Counted from the first letter of the stretch, positions 1 through 10,464 are shown. The stretch: 64,000 nucleotides of DNA from Saccharomycopsis phalli (GCA_020342235.1 CP073214.1:372001-436000); one strand, 5' to 3'. Translations and numbers: made by a program. Notes: generated by a model from the letters alone, not told the origin.

Positions 1-723
1 AGTATTTGATTTACCATGGAAGAAAGGTTCCCTTTTGAAAATCATGGAAGCAAGCATTGCCCCATATGACCATAAATCAAGAGAATAGTCATAATATCTA
101 AAATCAACCAACAATTCCGGTCCCTTGAAATATCTTGATGCAACTCTTACATTATACTCCACTCCTGCGTGATAAAATTCTGCCAAACCCCAGTCAATTA
201 ATCTTAGCCGTTTATTATCGTGATCAATCATCACATTATGAGGTTTGACATCTCGATGCATGATTCCCATTGAATGTGAATAGTCTAATGCTTTTAGTAA
301 CTCATACATGTAGAACCTGATGTCATAATCAGTGAACTGTGGATACAAAGTTCTAAAGTCAATATTATTCACCTGCTCAAAAATCAATGCTGGTGTTTTC
401 GATAATGGGTCTCTGACAACGTCAATAAGATCTATTATGTTTGGCCCACCTAACAAGTTCTGCAATATTTTTATTTCCCTCTTGATTTTCTTTCTCTTGA
501 CTGGCTTCAATACTTTTATGACGACTCTTCTTCCTTGTGGTAACTCTACGCCCTCAAAGACTTCCGAGTATTTACCTCGTCCTATTTTCTTAATGATTTC
601 ATACTTTTCTTGAGATCTCCAAACAATGCTAACATTATCATAATCCCAATAAGACCGCGGTTTTGTTTCATTGACATTGCTGTAAACCTTAGATATAAAT
701 GATACTGGTTGACTTAGCACCAT
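1..723 (-). CDS. CKA1/CKA2: Casein kinase II catalytic (alpha) subunit, 3' end outside window
   Basis: The first 241 codons of a CK2 alpha Ser/Thr kinase are visible; the gene runs off the left edge. The start is the ATG at 723. Seen: glycine loop GRGKYSEVF (about residues 48-56), catalytic lysine in [11 protein letters not shown] (K70), a basic KKRKIKREIK stretch typical of CK2, HRDVKPHN (catalytic D158) and the CK2-specific DWG (177-179) in place of DFG. CK2 is a constitutively active tetrameric kinase with very many substrates in nucleus and cytosol. The N-terminus lacks the extra insertion of S. cerevisiae Cka1, so it looks more like Cka2, but I cannot separate the two paralogues from this fragment. 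A CACGTG lies 214 nt upstream. Confidence 0.95.
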   Translation of the reverse strand, partial: MVLSQPVSFISKVYSNVNETKPRSYWDYDNVSIVWRSQEKYEIIKKIGRGKYSEVFEGVELPQGRRVVIKVLKPVKRKKIKREIKILQNLLGGPNIIDLIDVVRDPLSKTPALIFEQVNNIDFRTLYPQFTDYDIRFYMYELLKALDYSHSMGIMHRDVKPHNVMIDHDNKRLRLIDWGLAEFYHAGVEYNVRVASRYFKGPELLVDFRYYDYSLDLWSYGAMLASMIFKREPFFHGKSNT

Positions 724-1105
724 CGTGAATTATGCTTTTAAACCAATAATCGAACAATAATTTAAGCCGCGGTTAATTAATCCAGAATATATATGGCACA
801 CTTTAAGGTAAAATAAATACACACACTGGATTATAATCCCGATTATATTTATTTCTATTTGTGTTGTAATTTCACTCTTCTGGTGTTTTTGAGGGTGTGT
901 CCTGTCTAGAAAATTTTTGCCCCCAAAACAATCACATCACGTGACATAACACATTACAGAGTTAATCGAGTATACGAATATTCTACAAAATCAGTTATTC
1001 TTCCTCGGGTGATTTATAAACGATCCATTACTATTAAAGAGAACATTGGCATGATCTAATTCCTGAGGGAATTTTCTACTTAGCAGAAATAATGAGCACC
1101 CGCGT
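724..1105. promoter_or_regulatory. Upstream region of the CK2 gene; 3' flank of CAP2
   Basis: This 382-nt gap separates the CK2 start from the CAP2 stop. It holds one CACGTG at 938-943 in the context ATCACGTGAC and otherwise AT-rich sequence. I see no further gene. Confidence 0.5.
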
Positions 1106-1945
1106 TCACAATTCCAGGAGTCCCTTTATGACATCCTGTTGAATCTGCTTATCTCCTTCAATATTTGAAATCTTCTCAATGGTTCTCAAGTCACCCACGA
1201 CGTCTTTGGTTTTACCAAAGTAAACCTCTTGTATCATATTTCTCAATTTTGATTCGAAGTCTTCTACCAATGTACCTATGTTTGTTATATGACCAATATT
1301 ATTACTTGCAAGTAATGTTTTCTTTGTCTGTCTAGTTAAATTACCGGATATACTTAATTCAAAACCTTCTTCTGCTTCATCTTGTTCATCCATGTTTAAT
1401 ATAATTGTTGATGTTAATGTGTAAACAAAGCTGTCTTCCCTTGATGACTTAACAACATCAATGATATGTATACCATCCCATGATGAGGTAGAAGTTTCAC
1501 TATCTTTCTTTAATAATATTGCTCCGGCAAAGCCATTTGATATATCATCACCTTCTTCAGGGTTCCACAAGTACACAGAGGAAACTCCTCCCTCATAATA
1601 TAAATCTCTATAAATATCAAAGGAATCGTTCGCAAAGAGCTCAAGCTCTCTTAATGCCTCGCTAGGTTTTGGTGCCAATTCAAGCTCCTTGGCTGAAAGC
1701 TCAGGATAGTATTTATTGGACCACGGTGATCTGTACGAATCACCATCTCTATTGTAATCACAAATCAAATACTTCTTCCCTGACTCCAAACACTTGGCAC
1801 TTGATAGAGGCTGATCCACTGACGACAAGAGATCCTCAGCTAGTTCCGGAGTAAGTCTTCCCAAGTTGACCAAGTTTCTGGACACATTCTTAGGATCCAA
1901 TCTTCGAAGAAGATCCAATGATGCGTCGTAAGCTGCGTCTGACAT
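1106..1945 (-). CDS. CAP2: F-actin capping protein beta subunit
   Basis: This 279-residue protein is colinear with yeast Cap2 (287 aa) over its whole length. It opens with MSDAAYDASLDLLRRLDP and carries the family signatures CDYNRDGDSYRSPWSN, the YRDLYYEGGVSSVYLW block and SGNLTRQT. Cap2 pairs with Cap1 to cap actin barbed ends at cortical patches. The start is the only ATG matching the family N-terminus. The gene is divergent from AIM11, with 116 nt between the two start codons, so they probably share a promoter. The window also encodes TDA2, whose S. cerevisiae relative acts with Aim21 on capping protein, but the two genes are 17 kb apart and I infer no linkage effect. Confidence 0.97.
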   Translation of the reverse strand: MSDAAYDASLDLLRRLDPKNVSRNLVNLGRLTPELAEDLLSSVDQPLSSAKCLESGKKYLICDYNRDGDSYRSPWSNKYYPELSAKELELAPKPSEALRELELFANDSFDIYRDLYYEGGVSSVYLWNPEEGDDISNGFAGAILLKKDSETSTSSWDGIHIIDVVKSSREDSFVYTLTSTIILNMDEQDEAEEGFELSISGNLTRQTKKTLLASNNIGHITNIGTLVEDFESKLRNMIQEVYFGKTKDVVGDLRTIEKISNIEGDKQIQQDVIKGLLEL

Positions 1946-2061
1946 TTGTGTGCTATTAGATTGTTCTCAAGAGTAACACTAATACAGGCAGCCACAATTG
2001 ACTACCCGGACGTACCTTATGAAAATGTGAGATGCAAAAACCCAGCTGAATTACTTAGAGC

Positions 2062-2555
2062 ATGTCTGAAGTGAAATCTAATAACATAATCACGTCTGGA
2101 TTGAGTAATTCCTCCAAAGAATACAAAGACAGACGAAGAAAGCAGATGATGTGCTTTTATGGTGCTACTGTTGTAACTTTACTATGCACAAGATTGGCCT
2201 TTAGGGGCGTTCAATCTAGAAAATGTAAGTTCTTTTGATCTATGTGCAATATTTTTTTCTAACTTTAGATATTCCTACTTTATTCCAAGCCAATCATATT
2301 CCTCCGCCGTTTTCAAAGAAGCAGGAAGCAATGGCAGCCGTGGGATATGCCTCATTGTTAGCCACCAGTTCCTTTTCCATGTTCATTTTTGGATCTGCCT
2401 GGGCATGGGATATTGCGTCAATTCAAGAATTTGGGACTCGTATGAAATCCGCACTAGGAGGCGCGGAGAATCAAAAGGCCATTGCTCAGGTCAAGCCAGA
2501 TGAAGAATCAATGGCTGTCGAGAAGGGTTTGACTGAGCTTCTTGCCAAAAAATAA
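2062..2555 (+). CDS. AIM11: Aim11-like mitochondrial inheritance protein (two exons)
   Basis: The coding sequence is 2062-2224 joined to 2269-2555, giving 149 residues. The 44-nt intron 2225-2268 starts GTAAGT and has a TTCTAAC branch just before TTTAG. Splicing restores the family block [16 protein letters not shown] across the junction. Exon 1 gives a hydrophobic segment ([18 protein letters not shown]). Exon 2 gives a second one around [20 protein letters not shown]. Aim11 homologues are small two-span membrane proteins whose loss changes mitochondrial genome inheritance in S. cerevisiae; the molecular role is unknown. The identification rests on remembered similarity of the RKQMM...TLLCTRLA and LFQ(A/S)NH segments. 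Confidence 0.85.
2225..2268 (+). other. AIM11 intron
   Basis: A 44-nt spliceosomal intron: GTAAGT donor, CTAAC branch, and TTTAG acceptor only about five bases after the branch adenosine. Confidence 0.85.
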
Positions 2556-2688
2556 GAATGATACATGTAGTCCATCCAATTGTAAATAGACTAAAAGTTT
2601 AATGATTTATTTTGTTCATAATTTCTGTACTGACGTCAAGAAAAGTATTGATGCGACTATCAACCTTGAAACAGTATTGAAGTTACAT

Positions 2689-2694
2689 CACGTG
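2689..2694. promoter_or_regulatory. CACGTG site, 54 nt before the Aquarius-like gene
   Basis: Hexamer CACGTG in the context ATCACGTGGT, 54 nt from the ATG at 2749. Confidence 0.5.
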
Positions 2695-2748
2695 GTCACA
2701 CTGTTTTTTCTATCTCATCCGTAGGTTTGGAATATCCAACCTCACGAC

Positions 2749-5700
2749 ATGAGTGATGATTTGAGGTATTATTTTGGTGCCTTCAAAAAAGTAGAGAATC
2801 CAAAGATAATATCATTATTATTGAATAAATTGATTTCATTTTTAGATCTGGATAATCCTGAAGTGGGTCAATTGGCCTTGATAATCAAAGGTCAAAATGT
2901 GACTTCTAGATTATGGGCAGGCCTTCAACAGGATTCTCCTAACGACCATTTGATACTATTAGCTCTTGTGATAGTAGTAGAGCACCTTCGCGATGATCCT
3001 TTTGTCATGTCATTGAAGGACGAGGATCTTGCCAAATTTGAGATGCTTATTCGAAGATTGTTCATACTTGTGGTTTCATTTGGCTCAGCAGACCTCATAT
3101 CTGATAAGGAAGTTCCAAAGATAAAATTATTAATTAGATTCATCTCGGTATTACTCTCTTGTCTAAATAATAAGGTGATCCGCAAGGGACTAGGTCCATT
3201 ATTCTCCATTGGTATATGGACAAACTTAAACAATGTTGATGATTTGCTCGACCAATATTCATTTCTACGCGTTAAATACAACTCATACAGAGGAAAACTA
3301 GAAAAAGACACAGGTTTGCAGGCTAACTTTCGAAGAACTTGGCTTTATGATTTCTTAACCCAATATGTTAAGTTACTCACCAATGGAATAACCAGAATAC
3401 CTCACAGAGAAGTAATAGAGATAAGCAGGTCATTTTTTAGTGTTTTGGCAGATTTTCTATCGCAACTCCCCACAAGAGGATTTTCAAATGTATTGATTCA
3501 ACAACTCAACATTCTTGCTTCTATTGATTCGTCTATCGCATATAAAAATGAGCAGATAAAAAATGCAGATTCGAGCTATTTTAAATTATTTAATTTGCTT
3601 CAAGACATGATCTACTTTCCTATAGACGATTTTACTGGCGTTGGTCATTCTGAGATCCAGTTTTCCAAGAGAATCTACACGAGAATAGAGCACCTTAAGT
3701 TGACTGCTTTTCAGAACTATCCAACAGAGTTGCAAAGTTTATTGGATTCTGATTTTGCGTCGCTCTTGGACAAACAAAAGTTTTCGCAGCACTTTAAAAT
3801 GATGGACTCAACAAAACTAAAAGAGTTCACCGTCCTACTAAAAGTTAATGTGAGCAATAGTGACTGTATAGAGAACAGAGATCACGCATTAATGGCCATA
3901 TACTATTCGTTTGTTTTGCCATTGAAGTACACTAAGTTACAAACATTTAAAGTGCTCCCATCGGAAGCTTGTCTATCAACGGATTTGGATAGTAATGTCA
4001 TCAGTGCCAAGCCTCTATTTAAGTTGAATTTTCAAAGCTTGAACTTACGGGATTTTTTTACAAGAAATTTTTTTTTAAAGCGTATTGAATATACTCATCG
4101 CCTCAAGCTACATCTCTCCCAGGTGATTTCTAGGTTGGCTCCCAAAAAGGTTTCAAAGAAGCAGGCTACCAATGGTTTACAACTTGATGGAATAAGCAAA
4201 TATGCCTACAAAATTGAATCCAGTAGAGTGTTAGATGTGGCCCCTATTTCAATACAGACTGCGTATCCTTCAATTGTCAAAGTGGAGGTGACTTTTGAGT
4301 ACCTCAGAATAAGCCCTGACTGGGAATCATTGCAGGAAAACGATACTATTTATGTTATTACAGTTGAAGATAGCGATAGAAGTCTGAAGGATTACTTGCA
4401 AAGGAATGGCATCAGATTATTTCGTTGCTGCACAGTTGTTGAGAGTTTAAAGAAATCCGGAGACAAAGCAACAATGGTTCTCAACGTTGATCCTCAGTCC
4501 TTTAATTCCAAAGAGGAATTGGAAAAGGTCAATTTGATAGTCAGAGAGAATAGTAATAATGGTGGGGAGATTCTACAAAATTTAGCACAACTTGCCAAAT
4601 CAGAAATAGATTTGCCACATTGGCTACTTGATGTTGTCTTAGGATATGGCAAAGTTCAGTGTGAGCAGCATCTAATTTCTTTATTAAAAACTAGGGGCCT
4701 ATTTAAGTCTCTGATCCATTTAAAGGAGTGTATTGAAAACGTTACAATTGATTTGGATGAACCGGTGGCTAAAAGGCGAAAGGCTACTAGAAATAGCTTA
4801 ACAGCACCTTTCATGTTAGAATTTCAACAGGACAATTTGGTGGCACGTCCTTTAGACGTTGAAGACACCGCTGTTTTAGTTAAAGCCAAACTACCTTCAG
4901 AGGCCGTTGAGTTCACAAAGTCTCAAGTAGAGGCTATTATTGGAGCATTAAAACTGAAGTTATCTACAATATACGGACCACCCGGTAGCGGAAAGTCTGA
5001 GGTAGTGAATCAGATCGCGGTGTCTCTTTTCGACAATACTAAAGATAAAATCTTGATTGTGACCAAAAGTAAAGAGACTTTGAATAAGATTTTTAAATTT
5101 CTTCAATCAGAGATTAATAATAGATACTTGATTCAGATTGGAGGGGATATCGCAAGTATTGATTCAAAGCTTGACGAAGTTCAAAGGTTATTAGATCTTG
5201 TGAATCAATTATCAGAATCGCTTGGCATAGAAGGCTATTATGGAAACAATTGTCAATCTGCATATAATTTTTACCAGGAGTTTATTATTAAAATCTGGAG
5301 CGACTTCAAGGCACTGATACAAATGGATAAAACAAGCATTGATGACTTCCCATTTCTTTCATTCTTGAAAATTAAATTAAATTCAGAGTTAAAAATTGAT
5401 GAGACTATGTCATTTGAAGAAAAATATGACTTGTTCAATCATTACTTCAGATACATAGAGGCTTTATTTGAAACGATAAACTCTTATCTTCCATTTGAGA
5501 TTCTCAAAAGCTCAAAAATGCGATTGAACTACGCTATAAGACATGCCAGGATTGTAGGAATAACTCTGGAAAAGTGCTTACAGCATATAACTGATTTCAG
5601 AAAGATAGATATAAAGTTCCAAAATATTATCTTAGTGGAGAGTAGTGCCTTGTCAGAATTAGAGTCTGTTGTTCCTCTAGCATTGGCCTCAAATGACTTG

Positions 5701-6483
5701 TCCAGATTCTGTTTAGTGGGCGATAGCATTCTGACTGGACCGGACTGTGAAAGTGATTTACTCAAATGGTATTCTAAAGTCGATACTTCACTACAGCAAA
5801 GATTGGTTAATCAAGGTTTGCAGATCTTGCGATTACGCGAACAATTCAGATCTCGGCGTGAGATATGGAGCATTTACTCGTCAAATTATGGCGCGGATAT
5901 AAAGAGTGTGAGTGATATGCCATTTGCAAATCCTGGATTTTCGTATACTTACCAGTTTATCGAAATTCCATCACAAGAAAGATTGGTATCGGTTGGTGCG
6001 TATCAAAATTTAGATGAGGCAAAGTATGTTGTTGCGCTATACAATTATATGAAAAAGTTGAGATACCCAGCTAAGAAAATAAGTATCTTGACTTTATACC
6101 CGGGACAAGACTTTTTAATAAGAGAACTTGCTAGTACAAAGCGGAAAACTCATTGTGACGTATCTACCGTGGACGATTATAAGGCAAGAGATAATGACTA
6201 CATAATAATATCATTGGTTAGAAGTGTTGCATTAGATGATGTTAAGAAACTCATTTGGGCCTTTTCAAGAGCTAAATTGGGATTATATATGGTGGGGCAT
6301 CCTGATATTTTAAACACTTATGATACCCAACTAACCTTATTATTACAAAGTGTCATTAATTCTCGACCTACAAATTTATTACTTTTACCAAATGAAATGT
6401 ATCCTACAAAACGAAAATCTTCTAATCAGGGTGCAGACATCAAAGAGATTCGTCAGATAAATCAGTTGGAGACAGTTGTATAA
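2749..6483 (+). CDS. CWF11: Aquarius/Cwf11-like spliceosomal SF1 helicase-fold protein with degenerate motifs
   Basis: This 1244-residue protein has the architecture of Aquarius (human AQR, S. pombe Cwf11). A long N-terminal ARM-like region includes an LPTRGFSN segment like the AQR LPTRR motif. A C-terminal UPF1-like helicase fold follows. The P-loop GPPGSGKS is intact (residues 743-750). The region matching motif II (human EEAAQ) reads VESSA (from V963). Motif III begins GDS (G991) and has lost its QLPP. The equivalent of TVDRFQGQQNDYI reads TVDDYKARDNDYI. The tail keeps SRAKLGLY. Aquarius binds intron upstream of the branch site. I infer a structural rather than unwinding role here. S. cerevisiae has no clear Aquarius. 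A one-exon gene; no frameshift is seen. Confidence 0.8.
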   Translation: MSDDLRYYFGAFKKVENPKIISLLLNKLISFLDLDNPEVGQLALIIKGQNVTSRLWAGLQQDSPNDHLILLALVIVVEHLRDDPFVMSLKDEDLAKFEMLIRRLFILVVSFGSADLISDKEVPKIKLLIRFISVLLSCLNNKVIRKGLGPLFSIGIWTNLNNVDDLLDQYSFLRVKYNSYRGKLEKDTGLQANFRRTWLYDFLTQYVKLLTNGITRIPHREVIEISRSFFSVLADFLSQLPTRGFSNVLIQQLNILASIDSSIAYKNEQIKNADSSYFKLFNLLQDMIYFPIDDFTGVGHSEIQFSKRIYTRIEHLKLTAFQNYPTELQSLLDSDFASLLDKQKFSQHFKMMDSTKLKEFTVLLKVNVSNSDCIENRDHALMAIYYSFVLPLKYTKLQTFKVLPSEACLSTDLDSNVISAKPLFKLNFQSLNLRDFFTRNFFLKRIEYTHRLKLHLSQVISRLAPKKVSKKQATNGLQLDGISKYAYKIESSRVLDVAPISIQTAYPSIVKVEVTFEYLRISPDWESLQENDTIYVITVEDSDRSLKDYLQRNGIRLFRCCTVVESLKKSGDKATMVLNVDPQSFNSKEELEKVNLIVRENSNNGGEILQNLAQLAKSEIDLPHWLLDVVLGYGKVQCEQHLISLLKTRGLFKSLIHLKECIENVTIDLDEPVAKRRKATRNSLTAPFMLEFQQDNLVARPLDVEDTAVLVKAKLPSEAVEFTKSQVEAIIGALKLKLSTIYGPPGSGKSEVVNQIAVSLFDNTKDKILIVTKSKETLNKIFKFLQSEINNRYLIQIGGDIASIDSKLDEVQRLLDLVNQLSESLGIEGYYGNNCQSAYNFYQEFIIKIWSDFKALIQMDKTSIDDFPFLSFLKIKLNSELKIDETMSFEEKYDLFNHYFRYIEALFETINSYLPFEILKSSKMRLNYAIRHARIVGITLEKCLQHITDFRKIDIKFQNIILVESSALSELESVVPLALASNDLSRFCLVGDSILTGPDCESDLLKWYSKVDTSLQQRLVNQGLQILRLREQFRSRREIWSIYSSNYGADIKSVSDMPFANPGFSYTYQFIEIPSQERLVSVGAYQNLDEAKYVVALYNYMKKLRYPAKKISILTLYPGQDFLIRELASTKRKTHCDVSTVDDYKARDNDYIIISLVRSVALDDVKKLIWAFSRAKLGLYMVGHPDILNTYDTQLTLLLQSVINSRPTNLLLLPNEMYPTKRKSSNQGADIKEIRQINQLETVV

Positions 6484-6565
6484 GTGGCTGCGCATAGCAA
6501 AATAGGAGTTTGCGTGACAGTTTCAACTAGAAAAACTATCTACACATAACTACCACAACAGTAAC

Positions 6566-7020
6566 ATGTTTACACTAGTTTCAAGAGTGTTTTATTTGAT
6601 AGGGTCAGTGTTACTTGTGCATTCGGCGTATTCTGTATATGAATTGAATCAGTTTATAAAGGCTACATCTTCAGTGTTGCTACTACCTTTAGATGTAAGT
6701 ATTCCAAGTAATGTACAATATTCAAAACTAATAAAAAGATTAAAGTCGAAGCCCTCTTGGGCCTGGTTATATTTATAATTGGATCAATAATAGCAATAAC
6801 TAATCCAAATTCATATACTATTGGTGGTAGTGATGTCATAAAAAATAATATTCCTAAGAATGATTCGTTATTTTTCAAACCAATAGAGATGAGTAAAGCT
6901 ACAATAGAATTGGAAAATATAGGAAGTGGTCCATTTTCCTCGATTGAGAACCGGGCTTCATTTATTAATATTCGTGCCAAGAGAGAGGAATATAACAAGT
7001 GGTTAATGAGCAAGAACTAG
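6566..7020 (+). CDS. EMC5: ER membrane protein complex subunit 5 (two exons)
   Basis: The coding sequence is 6566-6694 joined to 6739-7020, giving 136 residues. Exon 1 encodes a first transmembrane helix (RVFYLIGSVLLVHSAYSVYE). After splicing the reading continues LPLDIKVEALLGLVIFIIG into a second helix and a soluble tail ending near KREEYNKWLMSKN. Size, the two-helix layout and the HSAYSVYE motif match Emc5 (141 aa in S. cerevisiae). This is a core membrane subunit of the EMC insertase, which places tail-anchored and multipass proteins in the ER membrane. Reading exon 1 straight through gives a stop after a non-conserved tail, so the intron is needed. Confidence 0.88.
6695..6738 (+). other. 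EMC5 intron
   Basis: A 44-nt intron: GTAAGT donor, ACTAAT branch, AAAAG acceptor. It is phase 0, between the codons for D and I in LPLD|IKVEA. Confidence 0.85.
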
Positions 7021-7265
7021 TAATATATCTTTGGAATTACACCAATTTATTAGAGTGAATATCAATGAACGAAGGAATATATGTAAAATATTATACCAAA
7101 CCTAAATCAAAAGAATAAAATATTAAGTCTACCATATCTCTTTGTTAAGGAAGCACCATTATGAAGCAAATAACTATAACAAAGCAAAACAATAAAACTA
7201 ACCAACCTATCAATCGGAAGTAAAAAAAAAATAGTCAAGGATAATCGAAGCTGACCTGCTTTAAT

Positions 7266-8830
7266 TTACTTGAATATTTTCTTGAACCGGGAAAGAAAGG
7301 ACAGTGACAGAAGCGATTTAGCTTCAGATTTGGCATTTGCCAAAGAAATCTTTGGCTTCTTGGTTGAAGGAACGTTGATTTTGGAGGGAGTATCTGCGAT
7401 TTTCTCAGCACTATCAGCAAAATGCGACAAGCTTCCATGGGTACTTGAGAAAATCTCGTTACTGCTGATGCTTTTGAAGCTTGCTGAAGATTCCAAGTCA
7501 TCCAAATGTAAGCTGTTCAACGCAATGGTATCATTTCCATCCTTGTTCTTTTTGATACCAGGGAGCTGCGACAAACCATTTTCTGCCTCCTTAGTTTCTG
7601 GTTGAGATGGAGTGTCTACATTCGTGAAAGCACTACTTTCAGTATTCGACTTTTGCGAAACTAAGTGAAAATTACCATCAGCTTTCTTTGAAGAGACCTG
7701 ACTATTGGATCTGCTTGGTAATTTCTTATCTTTGTTAGCCGCTTGATTGAAATTAGGTGAGGTCATGTCACTAGTTGTCGTAATCTTTGGAACGACAATT
7801 GCCGTTGGTGATACTGGTGTTGAGTCTTTTTTGGTAGGCCGTGAAGTCAACTCTTCGGAAGGCTCAACTGCCTTCTTGCTAGATACGGGCTCCTCAACCT
7901 TACTTTTTAACTCTTCCCTATAGTCTTCTGCATTCTTTTCCTTGTGCTCTTCCACGAGGTCTCCATTATGCTTTTCCTTGGATCCATCCTTAAGTCTTCG
8001 CTCTTGTTGTAGCCCAAGTACTTTGTTAGTTTCTTCTTTGAGATCTTCATTTAACGCCGGTATAGACTTTGGTATAGACTTTGGTATAGACTCTGATTTT
8101 GGCTCTGATTTTGGCTCTGGTTTCAAATCTTCTTGAGGAGCTTTAGACTCTGGTATAAAATCTTCTTTAGGAGCTCTAGACTCTGATTTCAAACCTTCTT
8201 TAGGAGCCTTGGACTCTTCAACGATCTTCTCAACAGGTTGCTTGTCAGCAGCGTTTAGTGTTGAAGCGCTGCTATTCAACGTCAACTCGGAAGGTGCACC
8301 ACCATGGGGGTTGTAAATCAGTTTATCAAAAGATTTATCATTTATACCAGAGACGCTGGCGATGTTAGTCTTATAATTGGCTAACTCATCCGGATAAATT
8401 ACGTTATTTTGAATTCCAGATGGATCACTTTCAACTGGGTGATTGCTAGAAGTGAGCCAATTACCATCGACAATAAACTATATGTTAGACTGATGCCAGA
8501 ATAAGCATTTGAAAAGCCTACTCACCTTAAAGAGAACCTTTTCACCTTTTGGTAACTCGATGTCCTTTACGTACTTATCACCCCCTTTGGAAGTTAACAA
8601 GCCGGACTTGCTCCAACCATCAAAGGTTCCTGTGACAATTACTTCGGAAGCATGTCCCTCCCTGTCTGTCAGTTATTGGCCTTCAACGCTGAACCATACA
8701 TCTTGCTGCGATGGTATACTCAGTTCGGACGAATAGAGGCGCCTCAACAGACGAATCTGCATCAAGTGGGGCTGCATGGATATATAAATACTTACCACTC
8801 AAAGGAGTATAAAACTGTTTCATTTGCCAT
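7266..8830 (-). CDS. CRP1: Crp1/Mdg1-family protein with N-terminal glycogen-binding-like (CBM48) domain, three exons
   Basis: Read on the minus strand, the exons are 8796-8830, 8526-8661 and 7266-8477, giving 460 residues (S. cerevisiae Crp1 has 465). Introns are 134 nt (8662-8795) and 48 nt (8478-8525), with GTAAGT and GTGAGT donors. Splicing creates a complete AMPK-beta-like CBM48 domain: MANETVLYSFEWEGHASEV, then VTGTFDGWSKSG, then KFIVDGNWLTSSNHP. The remaining ~340 residues are low-complexity, rich in S, K, E and P, with a tandem-repeat block and a lysine/arginine-rich C-terminus. In S. cerevisiae, Crp1 was isolated as a cruciform-DNA binder and Mdg1 acts in pheromone signalling; both functions are loosely defined. 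One homologue here could be either. Confidence 0.82.
8058..8217 (-). repeat. Degenerate tandem peptide repeat inside the CRP1-like gene
   Basis: The protein repeats an 11-residue unit of the form ESKAPKE-D-(L/F)-x-P three times, then shorter EPKS and IPKS units. In DNA the IPKS part is a near-perfect 12-nt repeat (GGTATAGACTTT on the plus strand). Such a block is prone to copy-number change. Confidence 0.8.
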
Positions 8831-9084
8831 ATTGTTATAGCTGAAGTAGTCAACGGTAGAAATTTGTGCTTGCTGTGCCTTAGACAAGTAGTCAAAATTT
8901 TGCAAAAAAAATCTTGCTCAGTTTCTTCCAGAAGTGCGTCCTTATGTGTCACCTGTGTGTATCAGTATCTTAAAGCAAATTATTAATATGCTGGTGTGGT
9001 GGGGAGGGTAATTTAGATAAGGATATGGGACCCTAGTAATTAAAAAGGAGCTACACTGATAAGCCAATCAGACTATATATTGAT

Positions 9085-10356
9085 TTATTCGAACCACGAG
9101 ATGCTGAACATAAGTCCGATACCGATGAAAATGAAAACCAACTGGAGTATACTGTTCTTGAGCTCTTGTGCCTTTGTAGTGCCTTTGGATAGTTCCAAGA
9201 CTTCTGGAATCACACCAACCGTGGCAATGTACAAGAATCCACCAGCTGTGAATGGCAATGTCAAGTCACCAATTGTAACGGTCGTACCAAACAAGCCATT
9301 ACTTAATGTTGGCGCTATTAGATCTTCAACTGCAGCACCCCCGGTTGCCTTAGCCGCTAGAGCCTGGATTCCAATGCCAATAAAACACCCCAAAAATGCT
9401 CCAGATGCTGTGACAAACTGAGAGTTGGTTGCCTGCCATTTAGTGAAGCCACCTTGGATAAGAACGGCAAAGTCACCGACTTGGTGCGGAACCTCGTGCA
9501 AGAAAATCGCAAGAGCAGTAGTAGATCCAACGTTTCTGCTAATGTAGAAAGATGAGCAAATGGCTAAACCGTCAGTGATGTTGTGTGAGAAATCTGAAAT
9601 TAGATTTAGCCAGGCAGCAGTTCTAACTGAGGCACTAGGCTTCTTTACCACCTCATGGTCTGCATCATGTACCACAGCGATCTCCTTTTTTCTATTTTTT
9701 AATCCAGATGCATCTTTCCCGTCAATTCCCGTGGTTCTTGACTTAGGCTCGGAGTGTGAGTGGCTATGTGAGTGTCCACCTTCTTCGCTCTCTTCACCGT
9801 GATGCAATATTCTAAGACCCTTGTCGATCAGAAAAAAGAAGATAAACCCCGCGAAGATGAAAAGCGATAGTATGGTGTTTCTCTTCTCATCGACATAGAC
9901 AAAGTGTGCAGACTCGTCAGATGGCTCACCCACAAAGATTTGCGGTAATAAATGTAATAGTGTGTCACCCAACAATCCACCGACTGCAAAACTAACAAGC
10001 AATGATAATTTAGAAGGGTCAATGGAGTCGGGGAGCAACCCAAGTAGCAACGTAGGAGGGCCCGAGATGTAAAACATGGCAAGGATGGAGTTTAGAGCAG
10101 GGCCAAACGGAAACAAAAGCTCAAATAGCTTCTCTATATAGGACTCTTTGTGGTGACTGTGACGTTTTTCAAGTTCATGATTGAGTTTGTGAACAATTTC
10201 ACACTGGTCCAATTGGTCATTGAGGTACTCAAGATTCAACACATCGTCCGAGAAGAAAAGATTTTTATTGATGACATCCAGCTTGACTGTACGAACAGAG
10301 TGGCAGCTGCTCAAATTTATTATGGATAGTATTAATATGGGTATTTGAAGCTTCAT
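9085..10356 (-). CDS. YKE4: ZIP-family zinc transporter, LIV-1/KE4 type
   Basis: The 423-residue protein starts with a signal-like helix (MKLQIPILILSIINLSSC), followed by about seven further membrane spans. A cytoplasmic His-rich loop (GGHSHSHSHSE) lies between spans 3 and 4. The metal-site helices are present: NLISDFSHNITDGLAI and HEVPHQVGDFAVLI (H287 on). HEVPHQ is the ZIP signature of the KE4 branch. Yke4 moves zinc across the ER membrane and balances cytosolic zinc. The gene is divergent from ERG28, with 108 nt between the starts. Confidence 0.93.
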   Translation of the reverse strand: MKLQIPILILSIINLSSCHSVRTVKLDVINKNLFFSDDVLNLEYLNDQLDQCEIVHKLNHELEKRHSHHKESYIEKLFELLFPFGPALNSILAMFYISGPPTLLLGLLPDSIDPSKLSLLVSFAVGGLLGDTLLHLLPQIFVGEPSDESAHFVYVDEKRNTILSLFIFAGFIFFFLIDKGLRILHHGEESEEGGHSHSHSHSEPKSRTTGIDGKDASGLKNRKKEIAVVHDADHEVVKKPSASVRTAAWLNLISDFSHNITDGLAICSSFYISRNVGSTTALAIFLHEVPHQVGDFAVLIQGGFTKWQATNSQFVTASGAFLGCFIGIGIQALAAKATGGAAVEDLIAPTLSNGLFGTTVTIGDLTLPFTAGGFLYIATVGVIPEVLELSKGTTKAQELKNSILQLVFIFIGIGLMFSISWFE

Positions 10357-10464
10357 GGGTGGAATTCCAAACTATATGGACTGTAAAATAGCCACGAATG
10401 CACCAACACTGCGGGTGATTCCTGGTCGAAACAACAGACCCCCAGTTTGAATTTAAGACATACA

